Of a stretch of DNA of 64,000 nt, positions 1 through 7,492 are shown in pieces. The DNA is from JAMCUI01 sp964520615. GTDB lineage: Bacteria > Patescibacteriota > Microgenomatia > 2-02-FULL-39-11. Positions within the stretch are counted from its first letter, which is position 1, and each line of letters starts with the position of its first letter. A model generated the notes under the pieces. It did not search any database and had not been told where the DNA came from. It saw nothing but the letters and a program-made list of their open reading frames with translations. Both the position numbers and the translations under genes were made by a program. The stretch is taken from NCBI GenBank assembly GCA_964520615.1, contig CAZFNL010000137.1:1-64000 (forward strand), read 5' to 3'.

Positions 1-14
1 CGAAGTGAAGCGCT

Positions 15-118
15 CCCCGAGCTTACGCTCGGGGCATCAGCCTGATCGGTCATTCGGAGCGCGAAACCCCGCACCGAATGCCCGCTAGAAAACCATTCAT
101 CCCACGGGTTGACACCCG
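15..118. repeat. Three clustered hairpins, possible IS200/IS605 end relic
   Basis: Three inverted repeats lie close together: 15-22 with 27-34 (8 bp stem, TTAC loop), 51-57 with 74-80 (7 bp stem), and 105-109 with 114-118 (5 bp stem, 4-base loop). The first, with its CCCC/GGGG stem and the flanking words agtga and ggggcatc, resembles the hairpin at 38965-38984 and the GC-rich subterminal palindromes typical of IS200/IS605-type elements. No transposase ORF is attached here, so this may be a decayed end or a non-autonomous palindromic element. From 119 to 286 I see nothing I can name. Confidence 0.4.
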
Positions 119-286
119 GGGCATTCTGGTGCTGGGGTAAATACTTCTTAAGTCTTAAGAGTGCGATTATAAAGTAACAAATGGAATGCTGAAAGTCAAT
201 AAATATATTATTTAGCATGTCGTAATCGTTTAAATCGTAATCTTGACTATCAAGGCTATCCATGATAGTATTTAGATACTAAAATC

Positions 287-320
287 TCCTGCAACACCGC
301 AAGGTCTTTGCAGGATTTTT
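287..320 (+). terminator. Rho-independent terminator-like hairpin
   Basis: An 8 bp perfect stem (287-294 with 308-315) is followed immediately by five T residues at 316-320. It lies upstream of the NYN-domain gene, so it either ends a transcript coming from outside the window or insulates that gene from upstream transcription. Confidence 0.6.
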
Positions 321-337
321 AGTTGTCTGAAATCCTG

Positions 338-343
338 TATAAT
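338..343 (+). promoter_or_regulatory. -10 element directly in front of the NYN gene (possible leaderless start)
   Basis: A perfect TATAAT lies at 338-343. The in-frame GTG at 350 sits seven bases after its last base, the usual distance to a transcription start, so the mRNA could begin at the start codon. The -35 region (around 315-320) is a weak match, which keeps confidence modest. Confidence 0.4.
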
Positions 344-349
344 AAAGAG

Positions 350-892
350 GTGAAACAAAAACGCTGTTATATTCTGATAGACGGAAGTAATTTTTATTTC
401 AAATTAAAAGATCTAGGCCTTCATCATCTTCTTAATTTAGATTTCACTGGTTTAGCAAAATTTCTCGCTGTAGATTATAAAGTCGTTAAGTCCATCTATT
501 ATGTAGGTGCGGTAAGAACAGATGGAACCGGACGAACCCAAAAGTTATTCAATAACCAACGGAAATTACTCACCCACCTTAGAAAAAATAACTTTGTATA
601 TTCACTGGGCTATTTGTTGAAGTCAAACAATAAGTTTCATGAAAAGGGCGTTGATGTGAATATAGCCGTAGATTTGCTTGTGGCAACCTATGAAAATCTT
701 TGCGATAAAATAATTCTCGTCTCATCTGATTCTGATTTGCTGCCTGCTATCAAAAAAGCGAGGGAAAAAGGTAAAATTGTGGAATATATTGGTTTCTCCC
801 ATCAACCAAGCCTTGCCATGGTTGCCAACTGCAATAATTCCAGATTGCTTACGAAAGAAGATTTACTTCCGTTTATTCATATAAAGAAATAA
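350..892 (+). CDS. NYN-domain (PIN-like) putative ribonuclease
   Basis: A 180-residue protein of the NYN/LabA-DUF88 family, which folds like PIN nucleases and is thought to cut RNA using metal-bound acidic residues. Visible motifs are IDGSN near the N-terminus, EKGVDVN in the middle, and SSDSDLLPAIKKAREKGK towards the C-terminus; the aspartates in these three motifs are those expected to hold the metal. The reading frame is open from a TTG at 323, but I prefer the GTG at 350 because the domain begins right after it and the Shine-Dalgarno-like AGAGG touches the GTG too closely to act as a spaced site. It stands alone on the plus strand between two terminator hairpins. The cellular target is unknown; such proteins are sometimes linked to RNA turnover or toxin-like roles. 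Confidence 0.8.
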   Translation: MKQKRCYILIDGSNFYFKLKDLGLHHLLNLDFTGLAKFLAVDYKVVKSIYYVGAVRTDGTGRTQKLFNNQRKLLTHLRKNNFVYSLGYLLKSNNKFHEKGVDVNIAVDLLVATYENLCDKIILVSSDSDLLPAIKKAREKGKIVEYIGFSHQPSLAMVANCNNSRLLTKEDLLPFIHIKK

Positions 893-1015
893 TTGCGACT
901 ATTCATGCAATCACCCCTTACACCTGGGAGGTGTTTTAGATATGACACCTGAGGAAATTGGGTTAATGCTTTCCTTCCTCAAGAATGAAGGCTTGCCTTG
1001 CCGTATTGCAATAAA

Positions 1016-1081
1016 TTAATGCTTTCCTTGACGCAAAAAGGCGGGGATGTCCCATACATCCTTTATGAAGGGTAGGCTATT
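1016..1081 (-). pseudogene. Relic of an FtsZ C-terminal tail
   Basis: The minus strand reads DVWDIPAFLRQGKH followed by TAA (stop at 1016-1018). The intact ftsZ at 8790-9926 ends DDWDIPAFLRQGKQH. This is the conserved peptide by which FtsZ binds FtsA and other partners. The protein match is near perfect while codons differ, so it is not a recent copy. The frame is closed by a TAA about seven codons upstream, so only a fragment remains. A second partial copy of its end (the 14-mer at 963-976 repeats 1016-1029) lies just downstream on the minus strand. A weak 26-codon ORF with a good ribosome site (942-1019, plus) overlaps it and is probably chance. Confidence 0.6.
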
Positions 1082-1111
1082 TTAGCCAGAATAGCAATGG
1101 ATCTTACGTGG

Positions 1112-1138
1112 AGACCTTACAATTTGTAAGGTCTTTTT
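1112..1138 (+). terminator. Rho-independent terminator-like hairpin
   Basis: A 9 bp stem (1112-1120 with 1126-1134, 5-base loop) ends in a run of T residues to 1138. It could end the NYN-gene transcript. Between here and 1371 I see no gene or structure I can name. Confidence 0.55.
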
Positions 1139-1371
1139 AAGTGGATTGAAAAGTACATTTTCAGATTAGCATGGTTCAGAACTAATTGTCAATATGCACT
1201 ATGCGCAGTTTCAGCAATTCTATTTGGGCAGAGATCATTGGAATATCTACGCTAGCAGATACATTTAGAGTTTGTCAAATCCTGAGGCTATTTTGAGAAT
1301 GGATGAATAGGTACGCACTATGAATCCAGGCTTTGGTAAAACAATTTTTACTATCCGATAATTAACTAAGC

Positions 1372-1560
1372 ATGGATAAAGATAAATTCTTTGTCTGGTG
1401 TGTCGTTAAACGTCATCTGGGGAAAAATTCTTTCCGGCATACCCGAGTTCGTTACAATTACATATTTCGCTGGCTTGATAATAAACCGCTTACTGCTGAT
1501 ACCGCAGAAGAATTTATTTTATATCTTCGGGAAAAGGGCTTACGAAACGCATCAAATGAC
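1372..1560 (+). pseudogene. N-terminal fragment of a tyrosine recombinase, cut by an IS200-type element
   Basis: About 62 residues resemble the SAM-like, DNA-gripping N-terminal domain of XerC/XerD/phage-type integrases (for example WLDNKPLTADTAEEF and ILYLREKGL). The catalytic domain with its R-H-R-Y residues is missing. Homology stops around 1557-1560, exactly where the hairpin end of the transposase relic begins, so the gene was probably broken by that insertion. No continuation is visible beyond the element, so the rest has been lost. This suggests an old integrated element or integrase-borne region. Confidence 0.5.
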
Positions 1561-1953
1561 ATTCTCCCCGCCCCAAGGGGCGTGATATCATGCTACTAAC
1601 CTAAGTTGTTTGTAATCCTCATACCTTTTTTTCCCTGATTCCTAACATATGCTCTGATTGCTGCTTCATTGGTACTGTGTCCAATAGTTGCTATGTAATA
1701 TCCCACTCCCCATAACCTTGCTCCAAGAGTCTGTTGCCGTAGTTCTGGATACTCCCGTAACACCTCTCGGGCAGAAATGCTTTTGTATATGTTAACTATC
1801 CTGCCTGGTGTTATATCATTGTGTCCCTGACAAAACAGGTGGAGATGATCTCCATCTGTTCCTACTTCTTCAGCTGGTATTTCATAATTCCCGCCTATTT
1901 CGTAAAGAACCCCTACCAAGTAATGCATCATTAAGGGGGATAATCCCCCTTAA
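1561..1953 (-). mobile_element. Remnant of an IS200/IS605-type insertion sequence
   Basis: The element is bounded by two palindromes: a GC hairpin at 1569-1582 downstream of the transposase and a 23-base near-perfect palindrome at 1931-1953 at its 5' side. IS200/IS605 elements carry such subterminal hairpins as transposase binding sites instead of inverted terminal repeats. The transposase inside is truncated, so the copy should be dead. It interrupts a tyrosine-recombinase fragment on its left. The exact right boundary is not clear; it may extend to about 1990. Confidence 0.55.
1596..1931 (-). pseudogene. tnpA: 5'-truncated IS200-family TnpA transposase (Y1, HUH)
   Basis: This 111-residue frame matches the C-terminal three quarters of TnpA. 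The HUH metal motif is seen as GDHLHLF, and the catalytic tyrosine lies in LWGVGYYIATIGH. Full-length TnpA proteins are around 130-150 residues, and here the first N-terminal strand and helix before VLYEIGGNYEI are absent: the ATG pair at 1926-1931 abuts a palindrome where coding sequence should be. The protein may be expressed but is unlikely to be active. It might also be related to REP-associated tyrosine transposases, which share these motifs. Confidence 0.65.
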
Positions 1954-2013
1954 CAACCCCCTTCTAAGGACACCCCGCAGCACAGCAGCGGAGATTTGTT
2001 AGTTAAAATTGTC

Positions 2014-2247
2014 ATGAATTCAAGTATTGCTATTGAAGTATTTCAAATCATTATTGCGATAATAGATTTGATCATCTCATTTATCGTTTTGGTAATTGTC
2101 TTTAGAAACGTCCGGAGGATAACTCATATAGAGCAACGATTTGTCCAATATCTGGATTTTTTGGATAAACAAAACGAAGGATCGCAACAAGCTTTCGCAC
2201 TACTCAAAAGTAGAACGCGGAAGAAAATCAAATCCAGAGAAACTTAA
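2014..2247 (+). CDS. Small membrane protein of unknown function
   Basis: A 77-residue protein from the ATG at 2014 (the frame opens with a TTG at 1996). Residues about 8-35 form one long hydrophobic segment rich in Ile, Val and Leu, followed by a basic stretch (FRNVRRITH) and a charged, probably helical C-terminal half ending in Lys/Arg-rich sequence. By the positive-inside rule the C-terminal part should be cytoplasmic. It is the first intact gene after the IS200 remnant and its stop overlaps that of the convergent pdxT by four bases. I do not recognise a family. Confidence 0.5.
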   Translation: MNSSIAIEVFQIIIAIIDLIISFIVLVIVFRNVRRITHIEQRFVQYLDFLDKQNEGSQQAFALLKSRTRKKIKSRET

Positions 2248-2840
2248 ACCTGATACACCTTTCTGATGAAGTATTTGTGGAAGATTGTTGAAGTTAACTC
2301 GGGATGGAAACAGCTTGCTAAATAATAGTTATTGCCTACTAATTCTTCACACGCAATTGTCTCTCCTTCATTTTCGGCAAGTATAGTTACTTCTTTTCCC
2401 ACTCTTTTTATCCTGGGAGCACGGATAAAGACTGCGTGAATATCGCCTAATTTAGTTTTTATATCTTTATCAAAAGACTCAGTCTGTCTTCCATAGGCAT
2501 TCCTATCGATCTCTATATCCATAAGCTCCAATGTTTTTTGATCCGGAGTTTTATGGTGTATCACTTTAGCAAGCATGATAGCACCTGCACAAGTGCCGAA
2601 TATATTTCTGATCTTCTTCATCTTTTCCCACATATCCTCTCTTTCACATAACTTGTGAAGGGTAGTACTTTCTCCTCCAGGAATAATCAGAGCATCAAGA
2701 CTGGAGATAATATCTTTGGTGCGGACGGGAACTACTTCAATATCCAGGTGAAGATTCTTAGACGCCGTTTTTGTGGTCTCGATATGTTCTGTGACATCGC
2801 CGTGAAAGGCGAGAACTCCGATTGTCTTTTTCGATTTCAT
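2244..2840 (-). CDS. pdxT: Pyridoxal 5'-phosphate synthase glutaminase subunit PdxT
   Basis: PdxT releases ammonia from glutamine and channels it to PdxS for pyridoxal phosphate synthesis. The 198-residue length is normal for this class I glutaminase. The GGEST motif (substrate loop) is at about residue 53, the nucleophile cysteine lies in FGTCAGAI, and the catalytic histidine and glutamate lie in CFHPELT. The N-terminus (IGVLAFHGDVTEH) matches the family's IGVLALQG start. The gene follows pdxS by 18 bases on the same strand, as is usual for this enzyme pair, and it is the last gene of the run. It starts at an ATG. All key residues are present, so I expect a working enzyme. Confidence 0.93.
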   Translation of the reverse strand: MKSKKTIGVLAFHGDVTEHIETTKTASKNLHLDIEVVPVRTKDIISSLDALIIPGGESTTLHKLCEREDMWEKMKKIRNIFGTCAGAIMLAKVIHHKTPDQKTLELMDIEIDRNAYGRQTESFDKDIKTKLGDIHAVFIRAPRIKRVGKEVTILAENEGETIACEELVGNNYYLASCFHPELTSTIFHKYFIRKVYQV

Positions 2841-2858
2841 GAGTATTTATCATTGTGG

Positions 2859-3737
2859 TTAAATACCACGAGCAGCCATTTTGGTTTCTAAGGTAGCAAT
2901 CTCCTGTCCTTTCATTGCGTCCCCTAAGTTTTCACTGGCTTTGGCAATCTTAGCTGGATCAGTAAAGTGAGCAGTAGCATCAACGATGGCTCTGGCTCTT
3001 TTTGCTGGATCGCTGCTTTTGAAAATACCGCTCCCTACAAACACACCGTCAACTCCAAGCTGCATGCAAAGTGCTGCATCAGAAGGAGTAGCAATTCCTC
3101 CTGCAGCAAAATTGACAACAGGCAGTCTGCCTAGCTTTGCCGTTTGTAGAACTAATTCATAAGGAACACGGTACTCTTTGGCTTTTTCTTTTATTTTTTT
3201 GAATTGTTTTTGTTTGAGTAATGCCTTCAACTCATCACAACCTCTATTTACCGCCCTGATGTGTCTTACTGCCTCAACAATATTGCCGGTACCGGCTTCT
3301 CCCTTGGTTCTGATCATGGCGGCTCCTTCAGCAATTCTACGAAGCGCCTCACCCAGATCACGGCAACCGCAGACAAAGGGAACCTTAAATTTGGTCTTAT
3401 CTATATGGAATTCTTCGTCAGCCGGTGTTAATACTTCGCTCTCGTCAACAAAATCTACTTTCAAAGATTCAAGAACTTGTGCTTCTGCAAAATGACCAAT
3501 TCTACACTTAGCCATGACAGGAATAGTAACAGATGCTTGAATTTCTTTAATTTTAATCGGGTCTGACATTCTGGCGACTCCGCCTGCTGCCCGAATATCG
3601 GAAGGGACACGTTCAAGAGCCATAACTGCCACCGCTCCTGCTTTTTCGGCAATCTTGGCGTGTTCGGCGTTAACCACATTCATGATCACCCCGCCCTTTA
3701 ACATCTGGGCTAAGTTTTTGCCAAGTTTGTTGTCCAT
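2859..3737 (-). CDS. pdxS: Pyridoxal 5'-phosphate synthase lyase subunit PdxS
   Basis: PdxS builds pyridoxal phosphate from ribose 5-phosphate, glyceraldehyde 3-phosphate and PdxT-supplied ammonia, as a ring of identical TIM barrels. The 292-residue protein is full length. The two active-site lysines are seen in VMAKCRIGH and IRTKGEAGTGN, and the signature GGVARMSDP is present. The gene sits 10 bases after an alcohol dehydrogenase and 18 bases before pdxT. Making its own B6 cofactor is noteworthy in an organism with a reduced genome; in this window the obvious users are two DegT aminotransferases in the envelope clusters. Confidence 0.95.
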   Translation of the reverse strand: MDNKLGKNLAQMLKGGVIMNVVNAEHAKIAEKAGAVAVMALERVPSDIRAAGGVARMSDPIKIKEIQASVTIPVMAKCRIGHFAEAQVLESLKVDFVDESEVLTPADEEFHIDKTKFKVPFVCGCRDLGEALRRIAEGAAMIRTKGEAGTGNIVEAVRHIRAVNRGCDELKALLKQKQFKKIKEKAKEYRVPYELVLQTAKLGRLPVVNFAAGGIATPSDAALCMQLGVDGVFVGSGIFKSSDPAKRARAIVDATAHFTDPAKIAKASENLGDAMKGQEIATLETKMAARGI

Positions 3738-3747
3738 TAATTTATCA

Positions 3748-4764
3748 TTAAACCTTCAATATAATTTTACCGAAAGTTTTCTGATTAGCCAATCTCTCCA
3801 GTGCTGTTTTTGCTTCTGATAATGGATAGACAGAGTCAATTACAGGTTTAACTTCGCTTTTCTGCAGTTGGATAAGTATTCCTTTTAGATCGGTAAGTCT
3901 GCCGCCGTATGATCCGAGAATGTTAATTTGTCTAGAGAATGCGCTTCCTATATTTACAGTACCCAAGCCGTCTAAAGTTGCGGCGCAGAAAACCAGTGTA
4001 CCGTTTTTAGCCAATACTTCAACGGCATCAGACCAAACTGTTCCTCCCATAATATCGATGACATAATCTAAACCCTGTGGGTATAACTTTTCGATTTGTT
4101 CTCTAAGTTTACCGGTCAAAGCAATCGCTTTTACGCCAAGTTTTTTAAGTAAACTCATTTTATTTTTATGCGAGGTGGCTGCAATAATTGTACATTGTTT
4201 GTTCTTAAGAAGCTGTATGACAGTTGTACCCACACCTCCTGTGGCACCGGTAACCAAAACTGTACTTTTGTTTTTAATATTAGCTCTATCTACAAGATGA
4301 TGAGCGGTTGTTCCCGCCAGAGTTATAGCGCACACCTCCTCTATAGATAAATTCCTGGGAATTTTAATTAAATTTACTACTGGTGCTATTACATATTCTG
4401 CATACCCACCCCAGCGCGTTCTGCCGAAAGTCCCACCGTTATCACAAATATTTTCATTATCGTTTAAACATGGTTTGCATTTTCCGCAAAAAGTCCAGGG
4501 ATAAACAGTCACAGAATCTCCAGTCTTAATATTAGTATTTCTACAATTTACTGATTCAACCACGCCAACGATTTCTGAACCCAGAATATGAGGAAAAATC
4601 TTGGGACCAGGGCGTTTACCCTCTGTAATAAGAAGATCAAGATGATTAAGTCCGCAGTATTTTACTTTAATTAATGCCTCATTGTCTGCTGATTGAGGGG
4701 TGTTTATAGATTTATAAATAAGATTGTTCGCTGTTCCTACTTCTGTTAAAAGTACCGCTTTCAT
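3748..4764 (-). CDS. Zinc-dependent alcohol dehydrogenase / quinone oxidoreductase family
   Basis: A 338-residue medium-chain dehydrogenase. The N-terminal GroES-like domain has the catalytic-zinc cysteine in KYCGLNHLDL and the structural-zinc set of four cysteines in CGKCKPCLNDNENIC. A Rossmann domain follows with the NAD(P) loop TGATGGVGT at about residue 172. It should oxidise an alcohol or reduce a carbonyl or enone; the substrate cannot be read from sequence. It lies between the radical SAM gene (9-base gap) and pdxS (10-base gap) on the same strand, so co-transcription is likely, but a role in B6 metabolism is only a guess from position. Confidence 0.85.
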   Translation of the reverse strand: MKAVLLTEVGTANNLIYKSINTPQSADNEALIKVKYCGLNHLDLLITEGKRPGPKIFPHILGSEIVGVVESVNCRNTNIKTGDSVTVYPWTFCGKCKPCLNDNENICDNGGTFGRTRWGGYAEYVIAPVVNLIKIPRNLSIEEVCAITLAGTTAHHLVDRANIKNKSTVLVTGATGGVGTTVIQLLKNKQCTIIAATSHKNKMSLLKKLGVKAIALTGKLREQIEKLYPQGLDYVIDIMGGTVWSDAVEVLAKNGTLVFCAATLDGLGTVNIGSAFSRQINILGSYGGRLTDLKGILIQLQKSEVKPVIDSVYPLSEAKTALERLANQKTFGKIILKV

Positions 4765-4773
4765 TTGTTTAAT

Positions 4774-6234
4774 TTATGGATTGAACTGTGGCCATGTCGT
4801 TGATACTAGTACCGGATCGATAGCCGCCATTCGCCTTTTCATTGCATCCGAATAGAACTGTTGCCCAACTTCATCAGCGAGTAATTTTCCTGTGTAAGTT
4901 AAATCAACAGACTCCGGCTTGATTTCTACCAAACCTAAATTTACTAACTTTTCCCAAGTTTCTGGGAAAGCATCAACCACATCAACTCCATACGTTTCTG
5001 TAAAAGCAGGTCTATCCATCCCTATCTTCATGCCTAACATGACCGTTCTTCGCATGGGTTCATCACCGGTTAAGTATTCGCCTTTCCAGATTGGGAGCTC
5101 ACCGCCTTTCAACTTATCCTGCCATTTTTGAGTGTCATTAACATTATAGTACTGCCAGCCATCAACATAAGAATAGGCAGAGGGGCCAATACCCAGGAGT
5201 TGGGTTTCATCCGTTCTTCTCCAGTTATGATCCTGGTACTTGTGGAAAAAAGAAGGATCGGCAATGAACCAATCTACAGGATTTTGAGTGTATCCGAGTT
5301 CTCATTCCATGCGCTCAAAGTTCATCGCGTGCATAAGGGCAAACTCGTAATCAGTAGGAAAGGTACTCGGGTCTCGCCTCCATAAATTATATTCTGGTGT
5401 GCCCCTTTTCAAGCGTAAATAATACATTGTCGTAGAGGCTGGTTTAAGTTCAGTAACCGTATCAAGGCTTCTCTCCCAGCTGGGTACCGTCTGACCCTTG
5501 AGGCCATAAATTAAGTCAAGATTTATATTCCTAAAACCTGCTGCTTTCGCACGTTCAAATGCAGCTACCGCGTCTGCTGCCGTATGTCTCCTATTTTCTT
5601 CCTTTAAAATGGCATCGTCAAAGCTCTCTACTCCAATATTAATCCTATTTACTCCGTGACCCTTAAGAACCACCAGTCTGTCCTCGGTTGTACTCTCTGG
5701 ATGCATTTCAAAAGAGATTTCGATACCCTCTGGTATAGCAACATGCTTTTTTATGGCAGAAAAAAGTCTATCGATCTGATCCGGATTCATATAGCTGGGA
5801 GTCCCGCCACCGACATAAACTGATGCGGCTTGTAGTCCGCCAAAACGTTTTTCTTGCGCATCCAACTCTCGTTCTACTCCATCAAGATACTCATCTACAT
5901 GATCTTTAGATTTACCAAACTGCTTATAGTAATGACAGTAGTAACATTCTGCGGTGCAAAACGGAACATGGGTATATAGTGCTACAGTTCTGCCATTTGT
6001 ATTTGGACTGGCTGAAGTTACCTGTGTAGCGCTTACTTCATTCATTGCCTGCATCGAAGGATAGGCGATATTCAAAAAGTAGGTACTCCGGTCACGCCAG
6101 ATGCCGGCATCTTTTACCTGTTGTAAGGGAAGAGTTTGGAGCTTAGCCGCAGCCTTTAACATTAAAGGAGAGGGTCCTATTTCTTGAGGAGCATAAGCCT
6201 GAAGGTCTTGATAGCCTTGAAATCTTTCTGGCAT
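4774..6234 (-). pseudogene. HemN/HemW-like radical SAM protein with one in-frame TGA
   Basis: One reading frame runs from the ATG at 6234 to TAA at 4774-4776, interrupted only by TGA at 5302-5304. The joined product of about 486 residues is a coproporphyrinogen oxidase-like radical SAM protein: the 4Fe-4S cluster motif is CTAECYYC (C-x3-C-x2-C), followed by a GGGTPSY motif and the C-terminal HemN-type region (LGIGPSAYSY) beyond the TGA. The C-terminal 175 residues stay in the same frame and look conserved. HemN makes protoporphyrinogen; HemW inserts heme; several relatives do neither, so the substrate is uncertain. It heads an operon with the dehydrogenase and pdxST. Either it is a recent pseudogene or the TGA is read through. 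Confidence 0.7.
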
Positions 6235-6363
6235 AGTTTGGGGCAGGAATATACTTTGCTCTTTATAATTATAGCCCGACTGTCAAATTTAGACTAAAAA
6301 TAACGAAATTTAGTAAATTTGCCTTCCGGGTATATAATTATCCCGATATATCAAGAAAAACCT
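6235..6363. promoter_or_regulatory. Divergent promoter region between the radical SAM operon and pyrD
   Basis: This 129-base gap separates two divergent genes. On the plus strand TATAAT lies at 6333-6338, 25 bases before the pyrD ATG. On the minus strand there is a TTGACA close to a TATAAT, but their spacing is too short to be one promoter. Ribosome sites are weak on both sides. Confidence 0.35.
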
Positions 6364-7473
6364 ATGTACAAAGAAATTGTACGTCCTGTTCTTGATCATT
6401 CTGATTCTGAAACTTGGCACATTCAGGCCCAAGATGCTTTGCATTTTGCAGAAGCATCTCTCTTTACTCTTAAAATTCTGGAGAAGTTTGCGGATCGCGG
6501 AAAACGATTTACAGATAAAAGATTAAATGTAGTTTTGGGAGGAAAAGTAAATTTAGACAATCCACTAATGGTTGGTGCAGGTTGAGATAAAATAGGTCGC
6601 TCAGTTAAAGGACTTTGGCAACTTGGCTTCAGCGGTGTTGAAGTTGGATCTGTATTAGTTTACCCCCAACCGGGAAATCCAAAACCCAGGCAATTTGTTC
6701 TCACACCAGGAGTTGTTCTTAACCGTATTGGATTTGATACTCCGGGGGTAGATGCTGTTAAAGGTAATCTGAATAGATATAAAGGAAGTGGTGTACCAAT
6801 AGGCATTAACATTGGGAAAAATAAAGATACTGAGTCTACCGACACCCCGAGAGTCTACTCAGAGGTTACCGAGAAATTATATGATGAGGCTTCCTATTTT
6901 GTGATTAATGTCTCTTCTCCAAATACGGTAGGACTATGCAAATTCCAAGAAAAGGCTCCATTAACAGATATAGTCCAAGCAGTAAATCAGACAATGGACA
7001 GGAAAGGTGGGAGGAAACCTTTATTTATTAAGATTTCTCCCGATTTGGATTTCAAAGCAGTTGATGATGTGATTGATGTGGCAATTACCAATGAAGTAAC
7101 CGGTATTATTGCTTCCAATACTTCAGCAAATGAAAGCCTCAAAGCAAAGTATGGCTCAAGATGGCAAAATCAATCTGGAGGTATAAGCGGCGACGATCCG
7201 GATTTTAGAAGAATGTCTACACAGCAGATAGCTCATATCTATAAAGAAACTCAAGGGAGGGTAGAAATCATTGGCATCGGAGGAATAAAAGACACAACTA
7301 CTGCACTAGAAAAAATAAGAGCTGGAGCGAAAATAATTCAGGTAGTAACTGCCATACGTAGTGAAGGCACAACTTTGCCTGGACGGATAAATTGAGGGAT
7401 AGTGGAATATATGGATCAGGAAGGGATAAATACTGTTAATCAACTCGTTGGTATAGGATTGAAAAAGGTATAA
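6364..7473 (+). pseudogene. pyrD: Dihydroorotate dehydrogenase (class 2 type) with two in-frame TGAs
   Basis: One frame from ATG 6364 to TAA 7471-7473 encodes about 369 residues of a PyrD-type enzyme, which oxidises dihydroorotate to orotate using FMN. TGA codons interrupt it at 6583-6585 and 7393-7395. Conserved pieces in order: NPLMVGAG-TGA-DKIGRS (FMN loop, family NPxxxAAGxDK), EVGSVLVYPQPGNPKPR, LNRIGF, GINIGKNKDT, INVSSPNT (holds the catalytic serine region of class 2 enzymes), FIKISPDL, IASNT, SGGISG, IGIGGI. Apart from the TGAs no frameshift or deletion is seen. The first TGA falls in the active-site loop. Either it is a young pseudogene or the TGAs are decoded. Confidence 0.75.
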
Positions 7474-7492
7474 ATATTCAAACAAAAGGGGA

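Noticed and set aside
942..1019. Short plus-strand ORF (26 codons) with a good GGGAGGTG ribosome site
   Set aside because: No recognisable product, and it overlaps the FtsZ-tail relic on the other strand; it could be real but support is too thin for a separate entry.
4774..7473. Genome-wide reassignment of TGA to Gly or Trp, as in some CPR lineages
   Set aside because: At least five intact genes in the window end in TGA within ATGA or TGATG start/stop overlaps (for example at 20171, 31799, 44048, 59437, 60744), so TGA is a stop for them. Only gene-specific readthrough or nonsense mutation remains.
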